The position numbers were made by a program, and so were the translations under genes. Shown here in pieces: positions 61,648 through 64,000 of a stretch of 64,000 nt of DNA; position 1 is the stretch's first letter, and every line of letters begins with the position of its first letter. The DNA lies in assembly GCA_964634465.1 (NCBI GenBank), contig CAZWLY010000002.1, forward strand, positions 1 to 64,000, written 5' to 3'. Under the pieces are notes generated by a model. The model was not told the origin of the DNA, made no database searches, and worked only from the letters and a program-made list of their open reading frames with translations. Source of the stretch: CAZWLY01 sp964634465 (lineage in GTDB: Bacteria > Desulfobacterota > Desulfarculia > G963662305).

Positions 61648-64000
61648 CCGTCTCTCTGCACCTGTCCTCTTACGACCTGGCTTGGTTGGGCCGGATGCTG
61701 GAGGAGGACCTGTCCGGCCTGGTCGGTTACGAGTCGCTGGTCATGCTCCCGCCGGAGACGGGCGGCGACCCGCCGGTCAGCCAGGCGGTCATCACCGCCC
61801 GCCCGGTCTGGGACTTCGAGCACAAGCGTCTCTTTCTGCCCCTGGGCCGGGAGGGGCGGGTCCGGGCGGTGGCTAGCCTGAACCGGGTGATGAACCTGGA
61901 CAAGCTCTCCCGGCGGGGGCCGTTCCTGAGCCGTCTGGCGCTCCTCACCCTGGAGAAGTTCGACCTGACCCAATCCCTGGTCCTGGACCCGGTAACGGGT
62001 CTCTTCAGCCGGCTCAAGCTCATCGAGGAGTTGGGCCGGATGATGGTCGATACGGCGGGCCGGATCGGCTCGGGCGGGCCCCGGATGGAGGTCGAGGAGG
62101 CGGCCGGGGCCAAGCCGGGCGTGGCCTTGATTTTGGTCAGGGTTCTGGAGGCGGACAAGCTGATTCAGGCCCACGGTCGGCGGTTTCTTCGAACCGTCCA
62201 GCGACGGCTGGGCCGGAGCATCATCGAGGCGACCGGCCGGGACGGCTGCCCGGCCCGGCTCAGCGACGCTGTGTTCGCCTGGCTGGAGCCGGGCTTGAGC
62301 GCCGAGGCGGCCCGGCAGAAGGCGGCGGCGTGGGCCGAGATGGTCGATCCAATCAAAGAGCCGGGCGTGGGGCGCATCGGCCTCAACCTGGCCGGCGGCG
62401 TGGCCGCCTTCCCCGAGGACCTGCCCGGCCCCTGGAGTCTGGAGGGCGAGGAGGCGGTCGAGGACCTGGCCCGGGAACTGGAGGACCTGGCCGGCCGCTC
62501 GCTGGCCCAGGCGGTGCGTCTGGGCGGCGGTTTCCTCTCCTTGGCCGAGGTCCGCCGCCGCTGCGGTTCGGTCATCGAGGTTCTCCCCCTGGGGCGGGTG
62601 GTGGTCGATCTGGGCCGAGCCGTGGGCGTGGAGGAGGGGACGCGCTTTTACGTCGCCCACCACTCCGAATCCACGCCCGACGTCTACAAGGCCCAACTGA
62701 CGCTTCTAAACGTCAGCCAGGAGCGCTCCACGGCCGAGATCACCGTGCTGGAGGACGACCGCTTCCCGGTCCAGGTCGGCGACAAGCTGGTGCTGGCCGA
62801 GGACAAGGGCGATCTGAAGCTCAAGGCGGCCGACGAAAAGGTGATCGAGGTCGGCGGCGGGGAACTCAAGGTCCTGATCGATCAGTCGACCGGCCTCATC
62901 AACGCCCGCTCGCTCACCCCCATCGCCGAGGCCTTGGCCGAGGGCGGCCGGGAATTCGCCCTGCTGGTGGCCCGGATGGAGGGCCTGATCCGCCAGCGCT
63001 CGCTGGTCGGCCAGCAGGCGGCCGACCGCCTCCTCGTCCGCCTGGCCGAGTTGGGCCAGGGCTTGTCCGAGGAGGCGATCATCGCCCGGGCCGGGGTGGA
63101 GTCGATCGCCGTCTTCCTGCCCGGGCTCGACGGCCGGAAGGGTCTGGAGGCGGCCCAACGGCTGGAGGAGAAGGCCAAGGCCGAGCTGGAGCAACTGCTG
63201 GCCATCGGCGTGGCCGCCCATCCCTTTTTGGACACGCCGCCGGCCGAGGTCCACGAGCGGGCCCTCAAGGCCCTGGACCACGCCTCGTTCCCCCAGGCCG
63301 AGAGCGTGGTCCTGTTCAACGCCGTCTCACTCAACGTCTCGGCCGACCGGCTCTACCAGCGGGGCGACATCGACGGCGCGGTGGCCGAGTACGAACGGGC
63401 CCTGGCCGTGGACCCGGACAACGTCAACGTCATCAACTCCCTGGGAGCCTGCTACGGCCAGTTGGGCCGGCTGGACGAGGCGGCCGAACTGTTCAGCCGG
63501 GCCGTCGAGCTGGCCGCCGACGATTTCATGGCCTGGTACAACCTGGGTCTGGTCCAACGCGGCCTGGGCCGTTTGGACGAGGCCGGCCGGGCGCTCAACA
63601 GGGCCTACGAGCTGGGCAGCGACGATTTCGCCGTGCTCTTCGCCCTGGGTCAGCTCAGCCTGGACAGGGGCCAGCCGGCCGCGGCGACGGAATGGTTCGA
63701 GCGGGCGGCCGAGGCCGACCCGGACCGGCCGGTCATCCACCGCTGGTACGGCGAGGCGCTGGCGCTTACCGGTCGGCCCGAGAAGGCCATGGCCCAGTTC
63801 AAGGCGGCGGTCAAGGCCAATCCGGCCGACGCGGCCTCACTGTCCTGGCTGGGCCGGCTCTACCTCGACGGCAGGCGCGACCAGGAGGTGGCCTTGAGCC
63901 TGACCAGACAGGCGGTCGAGCTGGAGCCGGACAACCCTCTCTACCGGCAGCGGTTGGGCTGGGCGCTGCTGTTCAACGATCGACCCGAGCAGGCCCTGGA
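61644..64000 (+). CDS. Tandem degenerate GGDEF-like domains plus TPR repeats (3' end cut by window)
   Basis: The open frame runs from the ATG overlapping selA to the window end (at least 785 codons). Two segments start like GGDEF domains: near residue 115 DPVTGLFSRLKLIEEL, and near residue 413 DQSTGLINARSLTPIAEAL. The catalytic GG(D/E)EF loops are lost (AGVES in the second copy). Between them is a beta-rich piece of about 120 residues. From about residue 566 there are at least six TPRs (RGDIDGAVAEYERALAVDPDN type). Probably a non-catalytic c-di-GMP-type or scaffold protein. Translational coupling to selA is notable. Confidence 0.8.
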   Translation, partial: MTVSLHLSSYDLAWLGRMLEEDLSGLVGYESLVMLPPETGGDPPVSQAVITARPVWDFEHKRLFLPLGREGRVRAVASLNRVMNLDKLSRRGPFLSRLALLTLEKFDLTQSLVLDPVTGLFSRLKLIEELGRMMVDTAGRIGSGGPRMEVEEAAGAKPGVALILVRVLEADKLIQAHGRRFLRTVQRRLGRSIIEATGRDGCPARLSDAVFAWLEPGLSAEAARQKAAAWAEMVDPIKEPGVGRIGLNLAGGVAAFPEDLPGPWSLEGEEAVEDLARELEDLAGRSLAQAVRLGGGFLSLAEVRRRCGSVIEVLPLGRVVVDLGRAVGVEEGTRFYVAHHSESTPDVYKAQLTLLNVSQERSTAEITVLEDDRFPVQVGDKLVLAEDKGDLKLKAADEKVIEVGGGELKVLIDQSTGLINARSLTPIAEALAEGGREFALLVARMEGLIRQRSLVGQQAADRLLVRLAELGQGLSEEAIIARAGVESIAVFLPGLDGRKGLEAAQRLEEKAKAELEQLLAIGVAAHPFLDTPPAEVHERALKALDHASFPQAESVVLFNAVSLNVSADRLYQRGDIDGAVAEYERALAVDPDNVNVINSLGACYGQLGRLDEAAELFSRAVELAADDFMAWYNLGLVQRGLGRLDEAGRALNRAYELGSDDFAVLFALGQLSLDRGQPAAATEWFERAAEADPDRPVIHRWYGEALALTGRPEKAMAQFKAAVKANPADAASLSWLGRLYLDGRRDQEVALSLTRQAVELEPDNPLYRQRLGWALLFNDRPEQAL

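Overview
The window reads as one contig of a GC-rich, Gram-negative, probably strictly anaerobic bacterium. Evidence for this comes from an ADP-heptose synthase for lipopolysaccharide, OmpA-type, Tat and bactofilin proteins, a tungsten-type aldehyde:ferredoxin oxidoreductase with its own MoaD-like partner, a molybdenum hydroxylase, SelA for selenocysteine, and a MinD-like/RodZ-like pair placed before rfaE2. My best guess is a deltaproteobacterium in the broad sense (Desulfobacterota). This rests on gene content and protein flavour only; there is no rRNA in the window.

Layout. 1-1160: an AT-richer patch in which a tRNA-Leu(UAG) gene is cut in its anticodon loop by a 961-bp insert. The insert carries one membrane protein and a second, intact tRNA-Leu(UAG). 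1192-8061: recG divergent from a short rho, then an acuC-like deacetylase, a YkgJ-type cysteine-cluster protein, icd and comF. 8128-14171: MinD-like ATPase, J-like/HTH protein and rfaE2, then an LsrF-like aldolase, a zinc alcohol dehydrogenase, a small nuclease-like protein and a class II aldolase, closed by a terminator. 14389-27117 is all on the minus strand: a molybdenum hydroxylase operon with MFS, SGNH and GNAT genes, hisC with an ATPase-GNAT fusion, a solute-binding protein and a hybrid histidine kinase. 27664-35235 (plus): a double-MerR regulator, two PLP enzymes, a secreted metalloprotease with a small partner, and an alpha/beta hydrolase. 35339-44778: a 5'-nucleotidase-like enzyme, the DUF362/AOR/MoaD operon, AIM24-like, Thr-rich secreted, thioesterase and OmpA-like proteins. 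45081-48215 (minus): ilvE, dapA and mtnA.

The most coherent functional block is 48232-53098 (minus). It holds an L,D-transpeptidase-fold protein with an NTF2-like tail (Csd6/Pgp2 type), an anchored Thr-rich protein, a Csd4/Pgp1-type peptidoglycan carboxypeptidase with the unusual Gln-Glu-His zinc set, a bactofilin and an SH3/TM protein. These are the same kinds of parts that set helical shape in Helicobacter and Campylobacter, here in one operon behind one promoter.

53319-64000 holds hbd, hisH-hisF, a left-handed beta-helix acyltransferase-like protein, an ATP-grasp ligase, a chemoreceptor-type signalling protein whose C-terminus is an NMT1/THI5-like solute-binding domain (an unusual order), tatA, selA, and a protein with two degenerate GGDEF-like domains plus TPRs that runs off the end. 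Several good sigma-70-type promoters and three convincing hairpin terminators could be placed.
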